The notes under the pieces are model-generated. The model saw only the letters and a list, made by a program, of their open reading frames with translations, ran no database searches and was not told the DNA's origin. 64,000 bases of DNA. Origin: Strigops habroptila (lineage: Eukaryota; Chordata; Aves; Psittaciformes; Psittacidae). Made by a program: the position numbers and the translations under genes. The stretch spans positions 44,912,744 through 44,976,743 of the forward strand of contig NC_044279.2 of assembly GCF_004027225.2 (NCBI RefSeq). Direction: 5' to 3'. Of the stretch, positions 39,601 to 51,300 are shown one piece after another (within the stretch, counting starts at the first letter, position 1; each line of letters begins with the position of its first letter).

Positions 39601-41139
39601 ATGAGAAATGTGATGAGAAGATGTCTCGAGGAAGTCAAAGTGATTTAGGGAATTAATTGTTGAAAGGGTTAAAATTCCTAATATGCAATTCTTAATGGAG
39701 CAGTACAAGCTACAGGTGTAGGAAAGAGGTAGAAAAAGTAAGTAAAGGAGCATCTGAGAAAGAGAAGAGAGTTCAGTTCTACCGAGAAAAAAAATGTAAT
39801 CATTGAAGCTTAGCTGTGCCTGATCCAGGGGACTTGAAGATAATATGTCAAGAACATTCAACGTGATAAGAAAGCAGAGATTTTTAACACTGAAGTTTCT
39901 GCCGTGTCATTTTCCAGAAAAAAAAAAAAAAGGTGAAAACACAGCAATGATTAGAAAGATTATCCTATAACATACTATACCTTCATCTTGAAATCACTCA
40001 TAATTAGTATCTCAGCATAAAGGAAAAAAAAAATTTAAAAAAAGGCAACAATTAAGTAATTACAGATTTTAATGGTAGGAAAAATGGCAATTACTCTCTT
40101 CCTGAGGAAAAAATAAATCTTCATTCCTATAAATTCCAGTTATACAAGAATATGGGCACTTACACTATTGAAGAAATCTGTGACAGAGAGTAGGCACTAG
40201 AAAATATCTATGAAATATGATTCTCATTCATAGAGCTTTCTGAACTGCAGAACACCCACAGAGCAAAATCAGCTGCAGATTGGTCTTTCTACATCATGGA
40301 AATAATAGAAAATGGGACTAGAGGGGAGTGTGAGTGGCTATCTAACCTCCGTGCTAAGGCAGATGAGTAATAGCTGAAACTTTCTGGCACACTAGCACAG
40401 CCCATACAATGTGATAAACGTGTTTTCGAGTCTTTGTCTGTTCGGTTGCTTCTAATTTCTCTCTTAGGAGGACAGAAAGATGTGTTCCCAACTGTATGCA
40501 AAACTCTGTGTTCTTAAAACAGCTAACACCACCATAACACACTCATTTCCTTTTGTATTTATTTGATCATAAACCAAAACAAATTCAAATTCAGATTTTG
40601 ATGTGTACAAAAATTCATTCAGGGAAGAAGGAATTCAATTGATTAAACTTTTCTCACCAGGTGTTCCATGTGTCAGGATTTTGAAAAAAAAGAAAAATAA
40701 AAAATATCTGTGAGTTCTCTGCTTCTGCGGCACCTTTTCAGCCTCATGGACAGGAGCAGAGGGTATGGGAAGAAAGTAGCACCCGCCACTGCTCTTTGCG
40801 TTTTGAACTTTCTGCAGTGAAGAGAACATCCACGCCAGCAGAATCTGCCATTCATGGAGTGCATTCCTATTATGTGTGCCATGTGTATCTGTCCTTAAAT
40901 GTATTCACGCAGATCAAAATGTTCCGCATCGTAGTATCTGCATTCAACAGATGGAACATTTGTCTGTTATCGGAGTAAAAAAAAAAAAAAGTAAAATAGG
41001 GCAGTAAAAGCAGTAGCATGATGGAGGCTGATGCGAGTCTTCAGCGTTACGTTTATATACTCAGACGTCAAAGATTACCCTGCCCGACCTTCCACTTCGG
41101 ATCATTGCAGTGTTTTTTACGCCTCGGGAGCTGAGACCT
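36646..41139. other. Intergenic region upstream of NTS
   Basis: No coding exon is recognised. Open frames such as the 160-codon minus-strand one at 39,379-39,861 have low-complexity Leu/Ser-rich composition and no family signature. An A/C low-complexity tract sits at 37,916-37,986. Confidence 0.6.
37916..37986 (+). repeat. (CAAA)n/(CAA)n and A/C-rich low-complexity tract
   Basis: CAAA and CAA units followed by A runs and CCCC, the same style as the tract at 25,078-25,180. Confidence 0.88.
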
Positions 41140-41589
41140 AGAAAGGCTGGAGAGCCGTGTGTGAGGAGGGCGTGCGATGGGGAGACGGGAGACCTCGTTT
41201 CCTCTCCCGCGGCAGTGCGCGCTCACTCCGCGCCCTCTGTGCGCTGTCTCCCGCCCCGCTTCCCCTGCGTGTTTTCCGGGGTCTTGAGCTTTGGGTGTTG
41301 TTCACGGATTCTGCTCTTTGGTGGTCGTTTCAGGAAAGATATTTGTTGTAAAAATCAACCGGGAAAAGTGCATGTCAGGAGAAATGTCTCTCCGCAGCGC
41401 TTGCTCTCTTGAAACCCTAGCCGCTGGCTTATGGCAAGCGTTCTTCACAAGTAATAGGAAGTCTCGCCCTGTCGGGTATCAGAATTTTTTAGCGCATCTG
41501 TGAAAAATCTCTGCCAAGTGGCTTTCCCGTTAACTTTCTCCATCTCTCCTTCTCTCACACAGACTTCTCTATGTATTCTTTTTTCTTTG

Positions 41590-41701
41590 CTACCCATGCC
41601 CGATGTAAGCCCTCTGCCCATGCCCAGAGTTATACCCCTGCCCATGCCCCATGGCACACACCCCCCTACCCACTCCCTGTTTAACAGCCCTGCCCATGCC
41701 C
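41590..41701 (+). repeat. Degenerate CTGCCCATGCCC repeat upstream of NTS
   Basis: CTGCCCATGCCC occurs exactly at 41,614-41,625, 41,638-41,649 and 41,690-41,701, with a variant (CTACCCATGCCC) near 41,590. Spacing is irregular, so this looks like a decayed GC-rich minisatellite 0.45-0.6 kb upstream of the NTS TATA box. Confidence 0.75.
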
Positions 41702-41990
41702 TCTGTGCCGTTCTCTCCCCGGTTTTGCCCTCGCTGCAGGGAAAGCTAAGACAGATGACAGACAAAGCGCATCAGACGGCGCCGCACGAGGACCGCGGGC
41801 GCAGCGCGCGTCAGGGGTCCCACCAGCGGGGTAACTTTGTTTTGAATAATACTGATACTAATACTAATGACATTTTATTTCGGGGCTCTTCCAAATCAGA
41901 GGATAACTCCCTTTCGGGAAAATGCCGTTCCGGCCGCCACCCGCGGCGGTAGGCGCGGGGTGTTCGCTGCGCGCCCCGCGGGGCTCCGCA

Positions 41991-41997
41991 TGCGTCA
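41991..41997 (+). promoter_or_regulatory. NTS: TGCGTCA AP-1/CRE-like site
   Basis: Lies about 155 bp upstream of the TATA box. The rat NTS promoter has a distal AP-1 site at a comparable distance, as I recall. TGCGTCA is a variant of the AP-1/ATF core, so the equivalence is inferred. Confidence 0.35.
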
Positions 41998-42109
41998 GGC
42001 GGCGAGTGGCGTCGGCGGTGGCGGGCGCGGAGAGGCGGGGAAGGGGCAGCGGGAGCTGGGGGGAGGAGGGGGCTGACGGGTGTGGAGGAGGGAGGGAGCT
42101 TCATCAGGA

Positions 42110-42127
42110 GGCGATGTCGGCATCGCC
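42110..42127. promoter_or_regulatory. Perfect inverted repeat GGCGATG-TCGG-CATCGCC
   Basis: Seven-base arms (42,110-42,116 and 42,121-42,127) with a TCGG spacer, directly before the TGACATCA element and about 20 bp before the TATA box. It could be a dimer-binding site or a chance feature of GC-rich DNA. Confidence 0.6.
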
Positions 42128-42128
42128 G

Positions 42129-42136
42129 TGACATCA
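42129..42136 (+). promoter_or_regulatory. NTS: TGACATCA, CRE/Jun-type element
   Basis: TGACATCA ends 10 bp before the TATA box. The same octamer is the c-jun autoregulatory element, and the rat NTS promoter is known to contain CRE and Jun-responsive elements near the TATA box that respond together with AP-1. Conservation of role here is inferred. Confidence 0.65.
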
Positions 42137-42146
42137 CCCCGCGGCT

Positions 42147-42152
42147 TATATA
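42147..42152 (+). promoter_or_regulatory. NTS: NTS TATA box
   Basis: CTTATATAGT in GC-rich context, 183 bp upstream of the NTS start codon. Transcription would start near 42,175-42,180, giving a 5' UTR of about 155-160 nt if unspliced. Confidence 0.8.
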
Positions 42153-42177
42153 GTTGGGGAAGGGTCCGGGTGCCCCG

Positions 42178-42334
42178 TCTGGTGCCTGCAGTCGCTTGCC
42201 AGCGCGTGTGCAGAGGGCGCGGAGCGGCGTGGCTCTGTCTGTCGGTCTGTCTCTCTCTCTCTTGCTCTCTCCCTCTCTCTCCGTCTCTCCCCAGGATTTA
42301 TGGACTTCACTTTCTAGAGGGCGGCGCGGCAAGG
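42178..42334 (+). other. NTS: NTS 5' UTR (inferred) with CT microsatellite
   Basis: From the inferred TATA-dependent start to the base before the ATG. It contains a dense CT tract (42,250-42,292) ending in CCCCAG/G, which resembles a 3' splice acceptor, and a five-codon upstream ORF. The exact 5' end is not visible in sequence. Confidence 0.6.
42300..42317 (+). other. NTS upstream ORF (5 codons)
   Basis: ATG at 42,300 followed by four codons (MDFTF) and TAG, ending 17 nt before the NTS ATG. It has T at -3 and G at +4, a weaker context than the main start (A at -3). It would lie in either mRNA form, TATA-started or spliced at 42,294. Confidence 0.6.
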
Positions 42335-42395
42335 ATGAGAGCCCAGCTGATGTGCGTGGTGCTGCTGGCCCTGGCCTCCTGCAGCCTCTGCTCAG
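42335..42395 (+). CDS. NTS: NTS exon 1: signal peptide
   Basis: Twenty codons plus one base, encoding [20 protein letters not shown], a short basic start then a hydrophobic core, with probable cleavage before the Asp-Ser-Glu propeptide start. The donor is G/GTAAGA at 42,396. The single leftover G joins AT of exon 2 to make the Asp codon, as in the mammalian gene. This start is chosen because it aligns with the mammalian signal peptide, has A at -3, and the upstream ATG at 42,300 meets a stop. Confidence 0.97.
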
Positions 42396-45300
42396 GTAAG
42401 AGCCCCGCATCGCCCCCCGAAGTCCCCCAGGCCAATGGGCGCTGATCCGCTCTCGCAGCCTTCAGAAGGACCCGGGGGAAGGAGGTGAAGTAGCCTCAGG
42501 CTGCAGCGGTTGTGCCCTCTAGGCACCAAGGAGCTGGCCCTGGTAACCGGCTCTGGTCAGCATCGCTTTTTTATATCCCTCTGATAACTTTCTCCCTTCA
42601 TCTACGCTATTCCTCCCCACAGCATCTATATCATGGCATATAGTGTAGATTAGAAATTGGAAATATAAGTCAGTGTAGACCATCTGCTCGATTATGACAC
42701 CTCATTCGCGATTTATTGAATACCATGTGTTTCCAAACTACCCTAGAAATTATAATTTCTGCAATTTATATGAATAGCTGCCATAATCCAAACTGACAAG
42801 AATATATATATGCACTTTAGTCACTTTCTAGTGACAGAAATGCAATTTTTGTATTCTGGGGAAAAAAAATGCTAGCAATTGATTTGCAATTATGACAAAA
42901 AATGTTGAATCAGATGCAGATTGCACAATAGGAAGGTTAACGTATTTCTAATCCCAGAGAAATTGCTTTAGAAACCTAAAAAAAAAAAAAGGAGAACCAT
43001 ACATTGAAATGCATTGCCTGCTCCTTTGGGAAATGGCACAGCTAAGTGTGTGTCATTTATGCCCTGACTTTATAACAAAAAATAGGTATGGTGGAGGTTA
43101 AACAGGTGTGTACACACAGACATGAAGCAGAATGGGCTTCAAAATCACATTTTAACTACCTTGCAAATTACTTTTATTTTCAACTCCACAAAATTTAAAG
43201 AGTAAATTTACAAGTACCTTCATTTTTTTCAGCTTCAGTATGCAGGAGGACTCTGAATTCCTAATTCTCACTTTAGATGAAAGCTTGCAATTTGTATTCC
43301 CCTGCAAAATAAAAATGTAATACACATAATACCTACATTTTATCACAGTTTAAACAATCATTCTTGTATATTGTAGAGAACTGGTGATTTTAGTGACAAG
43401 GCTTAATATTTTTTCTCGCCACGTGTTTGAAGCTTTTCAAACAAATATCTGACCAGTATTTTCAGTCAGGCATTTTCAAATTCAACTGTTTGTAGAACCT
43501 GAATGAAAGCCCACTGAAGTAAAAAAATTCAGTGGAAATTAAAACAGGCTCATAAAAAACCCAGAAGCAAAATTGTGTAACTGGCATGGTGGTTTATTTG
43601 TTTGAGAATCTGAAATTATATTTAAATAAGAAATGCTGTAATGAAGCTTGTGTGGAGTGGCCAAATCAATTTTGACAAATATGGACAGTTATGTCATAAA
43701 GAAAATGATAATACATTTTAATTTTCTTCTGAAAATGTTTGCCTTCAGAGGAAAGTGTGTAGCTGTAGAATGTAACTATTCCTGTCGAACATTAATATAT
43801 TAGTAGAAGCTGTATTTCTTATGAATAAGAAATTAATCAAGAGGACATAAAACTGTGTGACTTTTGCTCTGATATGAACAATAATATGTAGCCAGACTTT
43901 TTATATATTGCTCTCCGAGAGACTTGCGAGTCTGCTCTTTTATGCTTTTACTCCTCATCCGTCTCTTTCACTCCTGAATTACCTAAATGTGCTACCTTCT
44001 CCTCCTCCAAGCTTTGCTTGATTCTTCACATCAGGAATCTTGACCAGCCTCCTAAATAATGTCCTCCAGAGTTCTTTTCTCATTCAAAATGTTTTTTAAC
44101 ACCTATCTACCACATCTGCAGCTGTCTTTCTACCTTGATGGTGTGTAGAAGGTACCTTCCATAGTCTATGGAATATAAAAAAACAGGTGCTAAGCAGACA
44201 AGTCCTTTCATTGTCCTCAGCTGGTACCCAGGACACCACAAATCATGATGCTGTCACAATGTGACACATTCACAGGAGCTGCTGCAGGCATTAGTAGAAA
44301 TTCATCTGAGGTGATTTTGTGCTGCCAGCAGAACTTTGGCTAATGGTAAAGCAGTTAACAGATCAGGTAACGCTGACAACCAGTAGTGCTGAAAGGGCTG
44401 AAAGGCATTAAGGTGGAGATTAGTTGCTAATGACTTGCTGTAATACTGATCTACAAACCAGCCTTATTTAGTGTTTTCAATAACAACTTCAGTGTAAAAA
44501 GTAAGAATGAATGAATGTGGTGTGCTGGTAATGCAAAGGTGAACAGGAGCATCACTATAGAGGAAGATCAGCATAACGCCCAGAAGTTTTTGGTGACCTA
44601 AATAACGAGAAGCAGTGCAGCAGTACAAAATGCAATAGATTAGGGAGCAATAGAAGTATCTATTTAAAGTTCCTTTTAACAGAAGCACGGTGGTTGAAAA
44701 CGTCTGAGAAGATAAAAGACTCGACTTTTTTTTTTTTTGTTTGTTTTTATGAGATACTAGATTTTTTCAGCCTGAAAGGAAAAAAAAAAAAGGAAAGTCA
44801 AAAAATGTGTAAGAGAGCTACTTCCTGTAGCTAATGGTAAGCACTACGGTAGCTAAGTACTGAGGCTTCTGATCCAAGCTGTGCTATGCTGTGCTGTCTC
44901 GAGATCACATCAGGCACAGAGGAGGGCCACTCTGATGAGCTAGGCAATACAATGCTATTACAAAAGAGGAGAACAGGTGAGGGTTTAATAGCTATGGACA
45001 TAGCCATTCAGTGAAGTATTTATGGGTTTTTCAGGGAATAGTTTTTGTCCAAAAGGCAGAAGGATCTTGCATTTATTTGCTAATCACTGTGTAAGCACAC
45101 CTTTAAAATCTGAGCTGAGAAAGAGCTGTGATTGCTCTCAAAAAATACATGAGTTGGGTAAATATTGCAAATGGGCATCACTTACAGTGAAGGAAGTTAT
45201 GTACAAACCATTAGAAATAAATTAGACTTAAAATTAGAAGAAGGTGAATAACAATTGAAAGTTTGCAAGAATTTCCTGAAGAAGAAACATCGTGATGGTA

Positions 45301-48300
45301 AGATGTTGATATTAAGATTGGTCGTGATCGGTTTTTAAGAGCAATGTAACAGTTGGCTTCCTATGCTATCAGAATGAAGGCATAGACAGAATCTATCCAC
45401 AGATTCTGTGGTAGGGTGTTACATGCCAACAGCATTCATTATTTTAATGAAGGTGAGATGAATCTAGTGACAGAACAAGGGGAAATGGGTTTAAAATTCA
45501 ACAGGGGAAATTCAGGTTAGATATAAGGAAGAAGTTCTTTATTGTGAGGGTGGTGAGGCACTGGAACAGGTTTCCCAAAGAAGTGGTAAATGCTTCTTCT
45601 CTGGCAGTGTTCAAGGCCAGGCTGGACAAAGCCTGGAGTGACATGTTCTAGGGTGAGGCATCCCTGCCCATGGCAGGGGGATTGGAACTAGATGATCTTA
45701 AGGTCCTTTCCAACCCTAACCGTTCTATGATTCTATGATTTACATGAATATGGAGTAGATTACGGTTTAGTTTGGTTTTAAATATAAGTAAGCGTATTGA
45801 TTGTCTTTGGACTGCTGATGTTCCAGGAAAGCTAAAAGCCATGTGGAACTCTGTTTCGTCTGAAGCCTTAACCGATTTGTTTATATATTACCTTTGAGCT
45901 GTGATTGCTGCTGCATTTTGAAGGCCAGATCTTTCTTGTGATTCTGTACAGCACAAAGTAGAAAAGTTTGTGGCTGTTTTGCTCTTTGTACAGGAATTTT
46001 AACCCTATTTACTAGATCACAGGTCTTGCAAGTCTGCTGAGCTATCAAAGGTGAATTAAATTAGTAAAGAAAATCTGAAGTCAGAATACTTTCTTTTGAT
46101 ATATTGTCAAGACCTTACATCACAAACTTATGAAGCTCAATTCCCTCATATCAGAAAAAATATTTTTAATTTCATCAACAATAATTGAGACTAAATCTTG
46201 TCATGTAATCACAACTGCCATTCACCTAAATACTTAGCTGTTACTGAAGTAAATATTATTTGAAAAAAATATCCAAAATCTTCCAAAGTAAACAGAGGTG
46301 ACAAATAGCAGTTATGAAACCCATACTGATTTTGAATGAAGACTATTGCAGCAATTTTGCTTACTGAAAGGATTAGTGCGCCTGTCTACTGGTGATTACC
46401 GAATTGATTCATTCACTTCAATCAACTTGATCGTGCTTTAAAAAGGTAGTGAGTATCCATTTTAGCGTAGTGTTGCTGTTGCCTGAAGACTCCTCACAGT
46501 AGCTTGTGTTGCTGTGTTTTTATCTAAAACGTTTGTTAGTGTGTTTGGGTTTTATTTGGTTGGTTTTCAAAACTAATTGATATACCTAAATTCTGTGTGC
46601 TAATTTGAAATGTTCATGATTTATGATGAAATAATAAACATATGTTTCTGGTTTATTCCCAGATTCAGAAGAGGAAATGAAAGCGTTAGAAGCAGATTTA
46701 TTGACCAATATGTACACATCAAAGGTAACTGTTTTTCCTCTGATGGGTAGAGAGCAAATGAATTCTCATTACAAACACAGAAGTCTTTGCACAAAGTAAT
46801 AACCTATGGTCTAGACCAAAAAGTTCAGTGCTAGACATTACTTTGGTGCAATGTTTTCTCCAGTTCAAAGGAAATTTAAAGGCGTTGATGTGACACACTA
46901 AAAGTGCTCCTCACTTGTAACACTGGTACTTTCATTAAACTGTCAAAACTGTGTTATGTGCAGAGACGTAAATCTATTGGAGGAAATGTGTTTCCAATAA
47001 CATTATGCCTGATGAAAGCTAACTTAACCTTTAGTCAAATCCATAAGTGCTATTTTTGTGTAGAATTTTTCCTATATGCATATAAAATTAAGACAGTCAT
47101 AAAGCAATAACTGTTAATAGTTATGCTGATTTTGGTTTAAGAATTTAATCATAGAATTAGCACAGGAACAGGGTGACCTGACTGTGAAAATATTAATTTC
47201 ATAAATGACATTTCCTTGATAAGTTGCCAGACTGTGAGGAATGTACATGTTATTTAATACAAATAGACAAAAATTCAGTTCCAATCTCATATTGACAAGG
47301 TGAAGCAGCAAGTGTTGCACATATCTACTGAAGAGGCTTAACAGTGTTATTTTCCACAAATGATCTAAGAAATATATAGTCTAATATTTCTTCAGCAACT
47401 TATTAAAGAACAAACACTGAAACAAGTGCCATGAGCTTAAGATTGAATGCTTTATTCCTTTGTTCTAGTGGAGTTCAAGCTTAAATTCAATGGAAAATAA
47501 AAAGAGAAGTGAAAAATTTTCCTCGAAAAATTTTCCTCAAAAAATTTTGTAAGTCATTGACTAGTTGAATGTTAAGGACAAAACCTGCCTTGAAGACTTC
47601 CATATTTACTGTATTTACTTTTATGTGAGCTTTTTCACAGGATTCTTTGAATAGACTAGAATAAGAAATGAGGTCAGAAAACACATTGTTTTGATCCGGT
47701 CTGGCAGTTCTTAGGTTCCCATGTTCCTTACTGGCATGGTAATTAACATTGGATCCTAAATAAACCTGTTTGCCACTTGCTTCTTTAAAGTATAGAAAGA
47801 TTAATAGATATTCTTTTCCTGAGACAAATAGAAATGTAGGAGGCTGACAAAAGTAGTTCTTTCTCTGTGTGGCAAAGCATAGTATGCTTCGGAGGAAACC
47901 CTACAGCTGTTGGTATTTCTGCTACTGACTTCAGTAGAACTGTGAAGCTAACCTCCACTTCCATCTTTTCCTCCCTCTCAGCACAGACCGCAATCTCAGG
48001 TAACTAAAATACACAAATAGAGTGCACCAGCTGATAATGTAGTGGTGTTTGCAATAATACTCTTCTACGTTGTTTTACACTGTATAGGTTGCTATTCAAT
48101 TTTTTTGTAGTATATACCATAAGTCAAGAGACACCTGAAGTTGACATAAGCAGTAGATGCATGGTGGAGACATTGCTTTAATTCTACATTATACTGCTTA
48201 AATCACTACCTAGAATTCAGCAGTTTGACATATATTGTCTCTTGACATCAAAGTAAGGCATGATGGAACCACTAAAAAGTGTACATAAGTGCTTTCTACA

Positions 48301-51300
48301 AAAGGGATAACATTATTCTATTCATTACTGAAATGACAAGTTCTTTTTATTTTTTTTCTGTTGTCCTCTGCTAGCTTTTAACCCTCATTAGAACAAAAGT
48401 GTGGTTCTGGTGTAAGAGACAAATTTGATGATATGTGTAATAACTGTCTTGTATTGTGCCTGAGATTTGGTTCCAGTTGAGGGCAATTACTGTCGAATTA
48501 CATTAAACCTCTTTGACACTGACTTGGTAATAAGCAACAAGGAAGATTCAGACAATTTAAATAACGTTAAGATAGGGAGAGGAGGAAAGAGAATTAAAAA
48601 AAAAGGAACAAAAATTGTTTATGAAAGCTCAGATCTAAAAATGCTGCAAAGTGGATTATTACTTGTGGTTGCAGTATTTTACAGAAAAAATCTTCCTAAG
48701 TAGGGACTTGTGAAGTATAATATCAAAACTACAGTTAGAGTTTAAGCACACACCTTTGGAGCCTAACCAATATTATAGAAAAAGTTACTATATGCTTTTG
48801 ACTTCACAGACAGCTGTTCAGTGTCTAGTGGCCCTTTTCAAACTGCTTTTTAAAGTCATATTCATTCTGAATCACTTTCCATCTTTAAAGCAGTATGTCC
48901 AGGCTTATTACAACCTGTCTTCAACATTTAATACAGTTTATTACCCTTCCCTTTTGTTAAATCTCAAAGAAGATACAGGAATCAAACCGGTCCCTAAAAT
49001 GCTTTGTCTTTTGTCTAAGATAAAACCCAAAGACACATTGGGAAGATCTGGTAGGACAACACAACCTGAAGTACTACGATTATGCAGTTATCTGCTCTAT
49101 TTTGTATCAAATAAATAGCTCCATTCCCAGCTTCCTAAATGCTTGCCTGAAGCCATCACTCGCATGAAGAATGTCCTGAGCACAAACTGAGATGATATTA
49201 GCTAAGGGAGGGGCAGGGAGGGGGGGGAGAAGAAAAAAAAAGTGTTTCTTTGAAGAATATATCATCACTAGAATAAAACTTTGGAGCCTCTGAGGGTCCA
49301 TCCCTTTAGGATGCCTATTGCTGCCTGTATGTGGCCAGAGAGTTTTGCCTTGTTGTCAGAGGCAGACAAGGTTACAGCTGCATAGGAGTTACTGACTTCC
49401 TGGCTCAATCATCACATAAAAATTCATTATGTTTGCAGACATAAGTATACACCATGACAGAACTGTTGTAACAGAACTCAATACCATATCTGCTTAAGGA
49501 CAGAGAGTATTTTTATTATGGTTACATGCTGAACAAAACTCAACTACTACTCCAAAAAGGAACCATACAGATACTTCATTACTTTGGGTTTTACTTGGTT
49601 ATGAATAGGTTTTTCATCTGCTTTCACTAGATAAAGACAAGAATATAAAAGGCAGAGAATGAAACTTTCTTTTTGTGGGGGAACAAAAAAAAAAGGCATT
49701 TGAGTGGTATGCATTGTAACTTAAGAACTATTTTAAGCAAACTATCAGGGGTATCATTTAACTAGAAATGGAAAGAGATTCTCTAGTTTTTCATGGGACA
49801 AGCCTGTATTCAAAGAAGGAAATATTCTCAAGCTCATTTCAGTTTCTTAGATGATTTAAAATTATCTTTCAAGTAATATGAGGTGTGGGAAACCATATAT
49901 CTGAGTCTTATTTCAGAAGCATGTTCAAAAATGGAAATGCATACATCGTATTCACTTCAGCATTAATAGCTTTTAAATTCTGATTCATACAGCAGTCTCT
50001 TTTGTTCCTTCAGATCATTCCCAGATATTTTTCAGGATAATCTTAAAAAAAATAATTAGTTCTGTCTTGGAAGATATGGGTTCCTTGATCTGTTGTGTAG
50101 GTGTTTTCTAGAACATGTCTTAGCAACTGTAAGTGGTATTCCTTAGACCTGTATTGAGAATATATCACACATTGGAAATGTAACTGAACATTTGGATTAT
50201 GGTCATCTTAAACTGCATTTTCACATATTCCTTTAGGATAAGGGCCTCAGAGATTTCAAATTATCTATAAAACAAAGCTGTCTGATTGTAATAATCCTTG
50301 CTGTAAGAGTGGAGTGAAAAAGTATCGTGACTGCTTGTTCAGTAACTAGACATGACCTGGAGAGCTCCATGTTTAGTTAAAAAAAATATTTCGCTCTTGA
50401 TTGAAATTCTTAATGCTTTATAGTCTCATTCTGTGAACTGGCAGCAGCGTAAGGCAGAAGCAGGTGTACTCAAATAAAAATATTTTGGGGTGATACATGT
50501 GTGGTGTCAATGGGAATTAGACTCCCTTAACAAACAAATATGCTTGCAGACAGCACTGCGAATTTTTCTCCCTTAACCTCATAAATAGCAGCTAAGACCA
50601 GTTTCATCTAATGAAGCTGCTGTTTAAGTATTTTACTAATATACAGAGGAAAGTTCCTTTAAACATAGGCACGCACCAGGCTAATATAAGGGAGTAAAGA
50701 GTAACTTTAGATCAAACAGATGCTATAAATTATGCATCAGTTGGTAGCATCAAACAGATGCTATAAACAGATGCCTATACAAGAAGGCATAACAAATTTC
50801 CTTATCCTTTATCTTCTGTTCCCATCCACTGGAATATTTTTTAAATTTTTAATTATTTATTTTTTTAATCTCAGAACTCTCTCTTGCTCATGTAGCACTG
50901 CCCCTAGGTTTTATTCTTCATTGCAGTTTAGCTATTGTAGTGCTAACTCCCATTTCTTTAGTATACCCAGGAGAGAAATGTGCACTGGAAAAGTCTCCTC
51001 ATTTGTCCTGGAAAGCTCCATATTTTTAGATTTCACAAATATTTTAAAAGAGACCAAAGAAGATTCTGAAATTGCAGTGGATGCTTGCTCCTTTTGCTGG
51101 TTTAAGTTCTCTGAATTAAACCAGACGTTCTGTGAAGAGGTTAATTTTTATTTTGAACCTATCACATCTTTTCAAATAATTCAATGGGCTAATTAGGGCA
51201 CCTAGATGGGACAACAGATGAGCTCAAAGTAAACAATACAGAACCAATTTCAAGCTTCTGAATCAGATGCAAGATTTGATTTCTTCTTAGCCCCAGACAC

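Larger units (their letters stand above)
41140..42480. promoter_or_regulatory. NTS: CpG island over the NTS promoter and first exon
   Basis: CpG-dense, GC-rich sequence, strongest at 41,760-42,240, spanning the NTS TATA box, 5' UTR and exon 1. It contrasts with AT-rich flanks. Mammalian NTS expression is known to be sensitive to promoter methylation; whether this holds here is inference. Confidence 0.8.

Noticed and set aside
39379..39861. 160-codon minus-strand open frame
   Set aside because: Leu/Ser-rich with no domain, no splice context and no known family; expected by chance in a long AT-rich region.
41811..42410. 199-codon minus-strand open frame over the NTS promoter
   Set aside because: Arg/Pro-rich product of CpG-island sequence; it runs antisense across the NTS TATA box, 5' UTR and exon 1, and no family match is seen.
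50732..51196. 154-codon plus-strand open frame in NTS intron 2
   Set aside because: Starts within a duplicated 19-mer and low-complexity sequence; the NTS reading frame is complete without it.
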